Source: Candidatus Thermoplasmatota archaeon (GTDB lineage: Archaea > Thermoplasmatota > Thermoplasmata > UBA10834). From it: a stretch of 36,666 bases of DNA. Location: positions 1 through 36,666 of the forward strand of contig JAHIZT010000077.1 of NCBI GenBank assembly GCA_018814355.1, read 5' to 3'. The position numbers were made by a program, and so were the translations under genes. This document shows, piece after piece, positions 14,593-22,461 of the stretch. A model generated the notes under the pieces. It ran no database searches and had not been told where the DNA came from. It worked only from the letters and a program-made list of their open reading frames with translations. Numbering within the stretch: position 1 is the first letter of the stretch; each line of letters opens with the position of its first letter.

Positions 14593-15954
14593 TTAGGACA
14601 GTGAGATGCGCTTGCGGGCAATGGGACACTCGACCGCCCTCCCGCACTTTCTGAACATGTTCGCGTGTTCGGTGTGCACAGGCACCACGACCTTCGGGCC
14701 GATCCTCCGGACGATGTCGAATATCTCTTCCATGTTGGCGTGCCCTGACGCGTGCGCCTGGTGGAAATCAAGGTTGAACCGCTTAATCCAGTTCTGCAGG
14801 ATCTCCTCCTGAACATCGTCCTCCTCGAACGGCTCGCTCTTGGACCTGATGAAAAGGCTTCCCGGGCTAGGGAGTATGTCTATGAGCTCGGTCAGCTGCA
14901 TTATGTCAGTCTGGAAGATCAACTGCTCCTGTCGTTCGGCAACATCGTCGCAACACATCACATGGTCGTTGCGCCCCAGCATATCCTTGTAGTGCTTGTC
15001 ATGGGGCAACGGCCTGGACATGCCCTGGCGGACGTAAACCAACATGTTCGGGTCCGTCATAGGGTCAGGGACCGATATTCGCCTGTCGCCCTTGAGGGAT
15101 TCGAGGAGGTGGGCCACCTTTGTCGAAACCACGAACTTCCTCCCGGTCGCCTTTGCGACATCTCTGTAGGTGCGCATGCGGTCGACGTCCTTGGGGTAGA
15201 ACGAGACTATCGCCAGCTTCTTGCTGCTCGTCACCAGCTTCCTGGCCTTCTCCTCCACCTCCTTCTCGGAGAGGTCTACTCTTGGATCTTTGGGGGAAAC
15301 TCGGGTGCCTTCGCATATCAACGCAATCGGCTTCTCCGCGGCAGCGCGATTCACGAACTCCCTCGTCATGTCGCTCCTGGGCCCGTGGAGCCTGAGGTCC
15401 CCCGTGTAGACGACACACCCCGTCGACGTATGTACTAGGAAACCGTATGCCCCCGGGACAGAATGATCCACATGGACTGGCTCGACCTCTACAGAACCGA
15501 TCCTGATCCTCGATCCAGTCCGGAAGGTCTTGAAATCATGGTCACCGAATGATATGTTGGTCCCGCCTGTCGCCTCCCACGATTGTCTGATGGCATCAGC
15601 AGCCGCTCCCAGATGGACGGGGATTCTATCATCGACGAACTTGAGGTGCATAGCATGGTCGAAGTGCATGTGAGAGATGAATATCGCATCAAACTCAGGC
15701 TTCGAATGCTTCAAGTCCGTGTGCTTGAGCCACTTCTCACCGTACAACCCTTTGATCTGGGGCATCAGGTCGAAGAAGAAGTAGTCCTTGAGCCCGGTCC
15801 TCGACTCGCGTGGCATCAGCCAGTCAACGAAGAATTCGTCCTTCATGTTGAACGGCTCGCCGAAGTCGAGGAATATCCTGGTGTCCCCGTCCTCGAGAAG
15901 GATCTTGTTGCCGCCTATGTGGTCCACCCCACCGTAGGCCGTGATATTGATCAT
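14593..15954 (-). CDS. RNase J-like beta-CASP metallo-beta-lactamase nuclease
   Basis: 453 residues. The metallo-beta-lactamase metal motifs are present: ISHMHFDHAMHL (HxHxDH), the His of PVHVDHSVPGAYG, and VVYTGDLRLHG (Asp). The beta-CASP part follows: LICEGTRVSP (motif A acidic residue), FHQAHASGHAN (motif B/C His) and VVPVHTEHANMF. This arrangement matches RNase J-type 5'-3' exoribonucleases rather than the CPSF branch. It likely trims or degrades RNA in the cytoplasm. I chose ATG 15954 (MINITAYGGVDHIGGNKILL); the 19-codon upstream extension is basic, non-conserved in appearance, and overlaps the HAD gene's 3' end. It follows the HAD hydrolase by 37 bases on the same strand. Confidence 0.88.
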   Translation of the reverse strand: MINITAYGGVDHIGGNKILLEDGDTRIFLDFGEPFNMKDEFFVDWLMPRESRTGLKDYFFFDLMPQIKGLYGEKWLKHTDLKHSKPEFDAIFISHMHFDHAMHLKFVDDRIPVHLGAAADAIRQSWEATGGTNISFGDHDFKTFRTGSRIRIGSVEVEPVHVDHSVPGAYGFLVHTSTGCVVYTGDLRLHGPRSDMTREFVNRAAAEKPIALICEGTRVSPKDPRVDLSEKEVEEKARKLVTSSKKLAIVSFYPKDVDRMRTYRDVAKATGRKFVVSTKVAHLLESLKGDRRISVPDPMTDPNMLVYVRQGMSRPLPHDKHYKDMLGRNDHVMCCDDVAERQEQLIFQTDIMQLTELIDILPSPGSLFIRSKSEPFEEDDVQEEILQNWIKRFNLDFHQAHASGHANMEEIFDIVRRIGPKVVVPVHTEHANMFRKCGRAVECPIARKRISLS

Positions 15955-15991
15955 CTTGCTACGCCTCGATCTTCCTCTCAACTGTCGCACC

Positions 15992-16636
15992 TCATGCGCC
16001 TGGGACGGCAATCAACCTTTTGGTCGCGGAGCGGTCGCCACAGGCAATCCCAGTTGAAGCCACGGGAACCGCGAACTCGTCTAGAGTGGCATTCCTGCGC
16101 CGGTTGCGCTCCATATCGTCGACGAGGTCGGCGATCTTCAACCACGATGGAAGGTCTCTGAGACCTTTGATCCTCTCAGCCTTCGCCCACCTGTTGTACA
16201 AACGGTCGACCAGGACGGCCTCTATTCCCGCCCTCTTCACCGGGAAGAGGTCCAGGCTTGGCATGTCTCCGACCATTACGGACTCCTCCTTCTTCAATCC
16301 GTTCTGGTAGAGATAGCGTTCGATCTGCTTCCCCTTGTCCCCGTTGAGCATGATCTTGTCGAAACAGTCTCCGATTCCGAACTTCTTCAGAAGAGCGCTC
16401 AGGATGTCCTCCGTGTTGCGCGACACCAGGCAGAGAGTGTCGACCTGGCGTCTCAGCTGATGGAGCGCCTCATAGACGCCATCGTCGAGTTCGAAGAACT
16501 CGAGCGCAGCCTCCGGAGTCGGGTCCGCCCAAAACACCCAGCGCGATCTGCCGCCCTTGGGGACATAGAGCGTCCCTTCAGCGTCCAGGAACACGTGTTT
16601 GAATTTGCGAGGCCTGCGTGCATCCCCTTGTTCCAT
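15992..16636 (-). CDS. HAD-superfamily hydrolase with a variant first motif
   Basis: 214 residues. Motif I reads FLDAEGTLYVP, motif II LVSRNT, then a Lys near GDKGKQ, and motif III/IV MVGDMPSLDLFPVKRAG. The order and spacing fit a HAD phosphatase with a helical C1 cap. The second aspartate of the usual DxD is glutamate, which may alter or weaken phosphatase acid/base catalysis. The substrate cannot be inferred. The last ~25 residues are Ala/Val/Thr-rich and may be an extension. It is upstream of, and probably co-transcribed with, the RNase J-like gene, and divergent from the CARF-like pair. Confidence 0.8.
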   Translation of the reverse strand: MEQGDARRPRKFKHVFLDAEGTLYVPKGGRSRWVFWADPTPEAALEFFELDDGVYEALHQLRRQVDTLCLVSRNTEDILSALLKKFGIGDCFDKIMLNGDKGKQIERYLYQNGLKKEESVMVGDMPSLDLFPVKRAGIEAVLVDRLYNRWAKAERIKGLRDLPSWLKIADLVDDMERNRRRNATLDEFAVPVASTGIACGDRSATKRLIAVPGA

Positions 16637-16717
16637 GATTGACCGGAGCTTCAGTCCTAGTCTTCACAGGAACCCAAGACCGTATGACATCAGACGATAC
16701 CATGTTGGGCAATTGAG

Positions 16718-16729
16718 ACTAATATTAGT
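16718..16729. promoter_or_regulatory. 12-bp perfect palindrome between HAD and CARF-like genes
   Basis: ACTAATATTAGT, self-complementary, in the 163-base divergent region, 71 bases ahead of the first CARF-like start. A dimeric winged-helix regulator encoded next door is a natural candidate binder. Confidence 0.4.
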
Positions 16730-16799
16730 ATGACAATCATTCTGACGGTATCACGAGAAGTAAAAGCATCCTGCGGCATACAGTACCTCGGAGAGAGAT

Positions 16800-17468
16800 A
16801 TGGTCGTAATATTCGGAACCCTCGGATATCGCCCCAAGTCGCTCATACCCACGATCAGGTCCACGCCAGACGTGCAAAAGGTCGTTTTCTACTGTGGGGC
16901 TGACCACTCTGACCCGGATGCGGTCAAGAAGGTCTCGGAGGCCCGGAAGGCCGTGGTCGACTATTGCAGGACCATGAAGATATCTGTGGACGCGGTCGAC
17001 CTAGACGACCCGTTCGATTTCAAGAACATCGCGTTAAGGATAAGAGGGGATATCAGAAAACACAAGCGTGAGGGGAAGGAGATCGCGGTCTTCAACATAG
17101 CCGGAGGGACCAGGCCTACCTCCTCCGCTGCATTGCTGGTCTGCATCCTGGAAGGGATACCGACCGTATACGTCCACGATGTGACTTACGAGGAGATCCA
17201 CCTGCCCCTGCTCAGGATGGAATACAACAAGGTGCTCTCAGGCGAGGAGCGGGAGATCCTGAAGGTGCTCTCGAAGAGCAAGTCAAAACCGGTGACGGAG
17301 GTCGAGCTGGCAACTCTGGTCGGCAAGCACAAGGCCACGATAAACCACCACATAAAGAATCTGGTGTCGAAGGGCGCTGTGAGGCTGGAGAGGCACCCTG
17401 ATGACATGAGGAAGAAGATCGTGCGGGTGGAGGAATCGACAGAGCTGCTCCTTGGTGATGAGGATTGA
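16800..17468 (+). CDS. CARF-like sensor fused to winged-helix DNA-binding domain (first of pair)
   Basis: 222 residues. The N-terminal ~130 residues look like a CARF/Rossmann-type ligand sensor: a starting strand VVIFGTLGYRPKSLIP and, after a long helix, the strand-plus-glycine loop AVFNIAGGTRPTSSAALL at about 98-115, which resembles the ligand loop of Csa3 and of the HFX_2341/DUF6293 regulators. A MarR/ArsR-like winged helix follows at about 150-205 (VTEVELATLVGKHKATINHH, then KGAVRLER). ATG 16800 is preceded by GGAGAGAGAT. The next gene overlaps by four bases, so both are co-translated. It may sense a cyclic oligonucleotide or other nucleotide and control transcription; ligand and targets are inferred only. 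No cas gene or CRISPR array is in the window. Confidence 0.72.
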   Translation: MVVIFGTLGYRPKSLIPTIRSTPDVQKVVFYCGADHSDPDAVKKVSEARKAVVDYCRTMKISVDAVDLDDPFDFKNIALRIRGDIRKHKREGKEIAVFNIAGGTRPTSSAALLVCILEGIPTVYVHDVTYEEIHLPLLRMEYNKVLSGEEREILKVLSKSKSKPVTEVELATLVGKHKATINHHIKNLVSKGAVRLERHPDDMRKKIVRVEESTELLLGDED

Positions 17469-18115
17469 GAGTCCTGGTCTCGACCTTCAGCATTGGGGAC
17501 CTGGACAAGGTCCTTCTGGCCATGAAACACCTGCCATACGAGAGGCTAGTCCTGATGGGCGACAGAGACATTGAGGAATCCAGCGACTTCAACAAGATCC
17601 GAGAGCTGGAAGCGATGACCGGCCATGATGTCACGGTTGAAATCGTAGATGATGCCGACTTCATGGAGCTCGTTGAAGGTGTATCTGAGGTCCTTCAAAG
17701 ACAGGCGCGCGACTCGAGCACGGGGACAAGGAACGCGGTGAGCTTGAACATAAGCGGAGGCGACAAGCTTCTGGGGGACGCCGCCCTCTTCGCCGCCTTC
17801 AGGTCCGGGGTTGACGCCTACCATTGCGATGGGAAGTTGGTCAGACTGCCAGTTGTTCATGGAGCCACGGCCGTCGACAGATTCACTCCGCTCCAGGCGA
17901 AGTTCATCGCTGGCATAGGTGAGGAATGGGTCTCGCTGGGCAAGATCATCGAGGGCATGCAGCCTGTAGGAAAGTCGGCCACCGAGCGCGTGATAAGGGA
18001 GCTGAGGAAGGCCGGTCTGCTGAGATCCGAGGTCCGCTCAGGCGAGGTGCTCCTGTCGCTCACGGATCAAGGGAGAGAAGTGCTCCGAGCCATCCGGATA
18101 GTCAAGAGGGACTGA
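17465..18115 (+). CDS. CARF-like sensor fused to winged-helix domain (second of pair)
   Basis: 216 residues, same architecture as the upstream gene but clearly diverged. The start strand is RVLVSTFSIGDLDKVLLAM; the sensor loop is AVSLNISGGDKLLGDAALF at about 90-108; a winged-helix domain occupies roughly 150-212 (KSATERVIRELRKAGLL, then the wing SGEVLLSLTDQGREVL). The start is TTG 17465, which shares bases with the TGA stop of the first gene (ATTGA), implying translational coupling and perhaps a heterodimer. Csa3-like or HFX_2341/DUF6293-like are the best family matches by motif; I cannot decide between them without a profile search. Confidence 0.68.
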   Translation: MRVLVSTFSIGDLDKVLLAMKHLPYERLVLMGDRDIEESSDFNKIRELEAMTGHDVTVEIVDDADFMELVEGVSEVLQRQARDSSTGTRNAVSLNISGGDKLLGDAALFAAFRSGVDAYHCDGKLVRLPVVHGATAVDRFTPLQAKFIAGIGEEWVSLGKIIEGMQPVGKSATERVIRELRKAGLLRSEVRSGEVLLSLTDQGREVLRAIRIVKRD

Positions 18116-18122
18116 GACCCTG

Positions 18123-18890
18123 TCAGCGCTCTATGTCCTCACCGCCCTCGAGGATCTGCTGCGCCAAGGCATAGATGTCCTCGAGGCCTTCACCGGTGTC
18201 GGCACTCACTGGAACGACCGTCCTGCCGGCCCCTACCGTCTCCAGGGCCTGTAGGAACTCCGCACTCACCTGGGTCTGGCTGTCGACGTTCTCATCGATT
18301 AGCGCGTTGTACAGAGCGTAGTAATCCCTGCTCCAGAGGTCTATCTTGTCGCGGTCGATCTCAGATAGTACATCCACCTTGGAGAGCAGAGACAAGGTCG
18401 GGATCTGCAGCCGGAAATGGACCGTCGCCGCGAGCATGAGCGAGGAAATGTATCCGTTCGGCGTCTTCGCGAGCGCAGGATCGAACAGATAGGCGAGCAC
18501 CGCTGATTCCCCGCTCAGTTCGTCGATTATGAAGCGGCTGCTCTGCCTGAAAGTGAACAACTCCATCTGACCGGGAGTGTCTATAAGGACATAGTCGGTG
18601 TTGAAGCCTTCGACCACTTGGGCTATCTCCTTGATGTTGAGGGCCATCATGTCCGCCGCGGCCACCTGGGCGCCGTTCGGGCCGAGGCCATACTCCTCCA
18701 TGACCTCTGACAACTTGATCCAGTCCCTGACATCGACATCCGGCGCATACAACAGCGTGTCCACGCCCGGATCGAGGTTCACGGTGACCCCATCGTAGCC
18801 CTGGTTCTGCAGCCACAGAAGGAACGCATTCGTCAGCGTGCTCTTGCCGCTCCCCGCGGTCCCGATAAAATACATGTGTTTTGCAGCCAT
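18123..18890 (-). CDS. GPN-loop GTPase (XAB1/Npa3 family)
   Basis: 255 residues. The P-loop GTAGSGKST is at 10-18, the family-defining Gly-Pro-Asn insertion (GLGPNGA) at about 68-74, the G3-like DTPGQMELF near 109 and the G4-like LLSKVDVL. Eukaryotic members act as homo- or heterodimers in RNA polymerase assembly; the archaeal single-copy form is a homodimeric GTPase of less certain role. Length is typical. ATG 18890 is preceded by AAGGAG at eight bases. It lies downstream of tRNA-Lys on the same strand and convergent with the CARF-like pair. Confidence 0.93.
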   Translation of the reverse strand: MAAKHMYFIGTAGSGKSTLTNAFLLWLQNQGYDGVTVNLDPGVDTLLYAPDVDVRDWIKLSEVMEEYGLGPNGAQVAAADMMALNIKEIAQVVEGFNTDYVLIDTPGQMELFTFRQSSRFIIDELSGESAVLAYLFDPALAKTPNGYISSLMLAATVHFRLQIPTLSLLSKVDVLSEIDRDKIDLWSRDYYALYNALIDENVDSQTQVSAEFLQALETVGAGRTVVPVSADTGEGLEDIYALAQQILEGGEDIER

Positions 18891-18918
18891 TTCGAGGCTC
18901 CTTGTTGGAGTGAAAGAG

Positions 18919-19021
18919 CGGGCCTGAAGGGATTCGAACCCTTGGCCAACCGGTGTCTCCGACGATCCCTTTCAGAACCGAAGTAAGAGCCGGTTGCTCT
19001 ACCTAGCTGAGCTACAGGCCC
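18919..19021 (-). tRNA. tRNA-Lys(CUU) with a 29-nt intron
   Basis: Acceptor GGGCCTG pairs with CAGGCCC, discriminator G; CCA is not encoded. The D-arm GCTC/GAGC, anticodon stem ACCGG/CCGGT and T-arm AAGGG-TTCGAAT-CCCTT are all perfect. The loop reads CTCTTA to position 37, so the anticodon is CUU (plus-strand 18985-18987). The intron at 18955-18983 splits positions 37/38, the canonical archaeal site. The spliced tRNA is 74 nt. Confidence 0.95.
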
Positions 19022-19047
19022 GCAGGTTCGCAGTATATTATGACCAT

Positions 19048-19056
19048 TTATATAAC
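19048..19056 (-). promoter_or_regulatory. TATA box for tRNA-Lys
   Basis: TTATATAAA on the minus strand, about 27-35 bases upstream of the tRNA-Lys 5' end; the strongest TATA element seen in the window. Confidence 0.7.
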
Positions 19057-19205
19057 TATCGCGGTGGCAACTAAATGACTGGATGACTGGCCAACTCCTC
19101 TTCAGACCTAGCCCAATGCTAGAAATGTGCATCGGGCAATTCAAAACACAATTATATAAGATACAATAGATGATTTATAGAAAGGGTTTGAAACGTTCAT
19201 GGACC

Positions 19206-20657
19206 TCACTGCTCGGAGAACTCCTTCACGATGTTCTCCAACTTCTTAGACACGGTCGCGTCCAACGGGACGGGCTTGTGGGTCTTGAGTATGTTGTCCA
19301 CCTTCTCCAGTGCGACCGTCATCGGATCCCTGGAGCCCTTCTTCACCCACATGTCGTACGGGTCGCTGTCCCACAGCATCGGGATCATGATTTCCCTCAT
19401 GTGCTTCAGAGTGTGCACCTGGGACAGGTAGCTCCCGCCTATCCCGACCTTCTTGATCATGTCGAGCGCGATCGTCTCCTGGTTCACTTCGAACCCCTTG
19501 AAGATGGTGATCGTCATCCGCGCGATCTCGTGGTCCAGAAGCAGCTGCTCGTAGGAGAGCAGTGTGGAGCCATCAGGAACGCCGAGCCCGTTGACAACCT
19601 CTCCCCCAACCCTTGCACAGTCCATCGCCATGGTCGTGTTCTCGAGGCACGCCTGCAGTCCAGGCACCTTTGTGCCCGAGCCGAATCCACCGACGGAGTT
19701 GGGCAGCTTGCAGTACCTGGACATCTGCACAGCTCCGGAGCACAGGAGGGTGCTCTCTGGTGCTCCGCCCATATAGGAGCCAGTCCTGGGATCCATACTG
19801 GAAAGAACTGAGCCGTAGATCACAGGCGCACCGGGCGAGTGGGCCTGCATGATGCAGACGACGGCCAATGTCTCAGCATGGTTCACGACCAGGTCACCAG
19901 CAAGGGTCACGGGCCCGCTGATGCCAGCCTGGGCCATCCCCGTGATGTGGAGGGGCACGTGGTTCTCCGCCCAAACCATCGCAGCGTCCGTCGCGGTCCC
20001 GTCGAGCATCAAGGGGGACATGGTGCAGAGCATCGCTGAGATGTAGTGCCTCCTCCGGAGTTCCTCGAGTCCGCCCATGACCTCAGCGGCCATCTTGACC
20101 TGCGTCCTTGCTTCTTCCACAGTCGTTGTGGATTCAGAGAGAAGGTGCTTCTGAGTGTTCTCCATCGCCACCTTCATCCCGTGGATGACATGGACCTTCT
20201 CTGGCAAGTCGGTCACGACGACCATCGGCTCGTAGATGCTGACATATGGAAGGTAGTCACTTATCACGGTGGTCTTTCTGATGTCCTCCAGGACCGGCTT
20301 CCTTCTAGTATTGTTGGCCGAGTCCCATACGGACACGCCGCATCCGTCCGTGGTGTAGTAGCTGTGGGTTCCGTCCAGGGGCAGGTCGAATTCATTCGTC
20401 CTGCCCGCCAGAACGATCTTCTGCGGGGCCTTGCTGACTAGCGACTTGACGACGTCCTTTGGAAACTTGACGTCGGGGCTCCTGTCATCGACTATCGCCC
20501 CCGCCCTTTTAAGCGCGGCCCTGGCGTTCTTGCTGTGGACCCTGATGCCCGTAGTCTCCATGACCTCGAGGGCCGCCTCGTGTATCATTCGTTTGTCGTT
20601 CTCACTCATGGTGTCTACCGGTTTCTGTATTCTGAACCTCTGCGCGAAGTCTGTCAT
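19206..20657 (-). CDS. MttB-superfamily (COG5598) methylamine/betaine:corrinoid methyltransferase, non-pyrrolysine
   Basis: 483 residues, an uninterrupted frame of family length. Features include the N-terminal helical part with ALEVMETTGIRVHS, LAGDLVVNHAETLAVV, PVIYGSVLSSMDPRTGSYMG and GAVQMSRYCKLP. Family members transfer a methyl group from a methylated amine such as trimethylamine or glycine betaine to a corrinoid protein. No TAG codon is present, so this is a non-pyrrolysine member and trimethylamine should not be assumed as substrate. ATG 20657 has AGGAGGA seven bases upstream; a GTG at 20666 would sit directly on that site. The next gene upstream on the same strand is a second MttB paralogue. 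No corrinoid protein, reactivase or MtbA-like gene is within the window. Confidence 0.87.
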   Translation of the reverse strand: MTDFAQRFRIQKPVDTMSENDKRMIHEAALEVMETTGIRVHSKNARAALKRAGAIVDDRSPDVKFPKDVVKSLVSKAPQKIVLAGRTNEFDLPLDGTHSYYTTDGCGVSVWDSANNTRRKPVLEDIRKTTVISDYLPYVSIYEPMVVVTDLPEKVHVIHGMKVAMENTQKHLLSESTTTVEEARTQVKMAAEVMGGLEELRRRHYISAMLCTMSPLMLDGTATDAAMVWAENHVPLHITGMAQAGISGPVTLAGDLVVNHAETLAVVCIMQAHSPGAPVIYGSVLSSMDPRTGSYMGGAPESTLLCSGAVQMSRYCKLPNSVGGFGSGTKVPGLQACLENTTMAMDCARVGGEVVNGLGVPDGSTLLSYEQLLLDHEIARMTITIFKGFEVNQETIALDMIKKVGIGGSYLSQVHTLKHMREIMIPMLWDSDPYDMWVKKGSRDPMTVALEKVDNILKTHKPVPLDATVSKKLENIVKEFSEQ

Positions 20658-20761
20658 CTTCTTCACTTCCTCCTGATACGCATCAGGTATTGGGCGACTG
20701 TTAGATATGCAATTGGAAATGGTTTGCTACGGAACTCGCCGAGACGCTTGAGGAATGCGGC

Positions 20762-22228
20762 TCAGTTCCTACGTCGTTCCAGATCGTCCGTCCCAAAGCT
20801 CTTTGAGTACTCTCTGACCAAGCTGTCGATGTTCTTCCTTACCTCGGTCTCGAGGGGCTCTGGGTGATGCGTGTTCAGTAGCTCCATCATGCGTTCCTTT
20901 GCACGCTTCTTCGCGTCCTTAGAGCCCATCTCGTCCCACTTGGTCCTCGTCCACCGGTCCGACAGCTTCGGCATCAGGTGCTCCTTGCGGAACTTGACCA
21001 TCGTGTCCATCTGCTTGAGATAGTTCCCCATCGGACCCACCTTGGCGATCACATCGACCGAGAGAGTGTCCTCGTTCACCTCTATCCCCTCAGCGAACCT
21101 GAGGGCGTTGGATGCAATCTCGTCATCGATGACCGATTGAACGGGTGAAAACGAGTTGAACGCCTCCGTGGACCCGATGAACAGGTCAGAGAAATCAGCG
21201 CCTGCGGATGCAGCTGCCAGAGCAGCGAAGGCTTTCTCATAGGCGGCCTGCTCATCGACCGCTTTCGAGTCACTCTGCACACCCATGTTGCTAGGAAGTC
21301 TGTAGTATTTCGCAAGCTGGACCGCGCCAACGCCAATGAGAGAGAACTCGGGAGACCCTGTCGCAGCCATGCTTGTCCTCATGTCCAGCGGACAAGAAAC
21401 GGAACCGTAGATGATCTTCGGAGCTTTGGTCACGCAGCTGGCAATCACGATCGAGCTGAGCACCTATGCATTCTGCTGGACCAGAAGCCCGGCGATCGAT
21501 GCAGGGGCGGTGCCTCCTGCAAGGGCCATGACGGTCACGAACACCGGCATGTCCATGCTTACGTACCCGAGCAACCCCTCGAGCATCGTGTGCTCGTGCG
21601 CGAGCGGGCTTATTGGGTCGACATATCCGCAGAAGAGCGGTTTCTTGCGCAGCATCTCCCTGTCGCCGTAGATGGCCTCGCCCAGCCTCATTGCCAGCTC
21701 GACATCATTCTTGTCAGTGCTCCCGCCGAAGGTCAGCTTGGAGGAGTTGATCAAGCCAGCAGCCATCGCAACGACTCTCTTGGCATTGTCAGGAACATCG
21801 CTCAATGACATCGGGACGTAAGCGATCTGGACGTTGTCCAGAGCGTCCAGCAACTGACAGCAGAGAATACCGTCCGCGAGCGTCGCGACCCTGGCCTTGT
21901 CGGTCTCCGGGTCTATGTAGTAGACACTCTCCGCTCCAGGGCCCATCTTCGTTTTTCCATCCACCACTTCGATGGTGTGCTTCTCGCTCCTTGCATGCCA
22001 CTTGAAGTTGTGCTTGCAGTTCTTCACGGCTTCCATCACAACCGGCTCATGCATCTTGACAATCCTCGTCTTCCGGTCGACCATCAATCCTTTCCGCTCG
22101 AGGAGGTCAAGGGTCAGATCAGAATTGACAAGGACGCCGGTCTTCTCAAGAACCTGGAGAGTGGCGCCATGGATGGCGTCCAGCTGATTCTTCTCCAATA
22201 CCTTCAACATCTGTCTCCTAGACACCAT
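20762..22228 (-). CDS. Second MttB-superfamily methyltransferase, interrupted by one in-frame TAG
   Basis: Reading from ATG 22228 through one TAG at 21464-21466 gives 488 codons, matching the paralogue downstream. Both halves belong to the family: QLDAIHGATLQVLEKTGVLV and LAGGTAPASIAGLLVQQN before the TAG, KIIYGSVSCPLDMRTS and GAVQLAKYYRLP after it. The TAG is codon 255. The aligned residue in the other paralogue is Glu (in NHAETLA), one base from TAG (GAG to TAG). Pyrrolysine in Methanosarcina MttB lies about 160 residues from the C-terminus, whereas 233 codons follow here, and the expected region reads SDSK. So this is a broken gene, a sequencing error, or pyrrolysine at a new site. A GTG directly after the TAG could restart translation. 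Confidence 0.75.
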
Positions 22229-22428
22229 GGGACCACACTCCGTTCGCCGGAAACGAGTTCGACTTGGACAAATTCCAAAGAGCAAAGCTCTCAGAAACCT
22301 CTCTCACCTGACGCTCCGGTGGCCGGACAACATCCTTCATTTAGATAAATTGATGCCCAAGACTTCAGGGAAAATTGCGTCCACAAAGGACCACTGAGCG
22401 AGCTCATCTGCTATTCGCCCATCAAAGC

Positions 22429-22435
22429 ATTTATG
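22429..22435 (+). promoter_or_regulatory. TATA box ahead of the MBL hydrolase gene
   Basis: ATTTATG 27-33 bases upstream of ATG 22462, which has no Shine-Dalgarno sequence; the spacing predicts a leaderless transcript. Confidence 0.45.
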
Positions 22436-22461
22436 ATACAGGGTCGCAATGGCGACGCTGG

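Noticed and set aside
18833-19144. Minus-strand ORF of 103 codons running through the tRNA-Lys gene
   Set aside because: It reads across the tRNA and its TATA box; no ribosome-binding site or family motif.
19145-19205. TATA-like sequences on both strands between mttB and tRNA-Lys, possibly an antisense or small RNA promoter
   Set aside because: AT-rich spacer with no defined RNA structure or ORF downstream; cannot be supported without transcript data.
19206-20657. Calling the first MttB paralogue a trimethylamine methyltransferase (mttB)
   Set aside because: It has no pyrrolysine codon; non-pyrrolysine members act on other methylated compounds such as glycine betaine, so only the superfamily is assigned.
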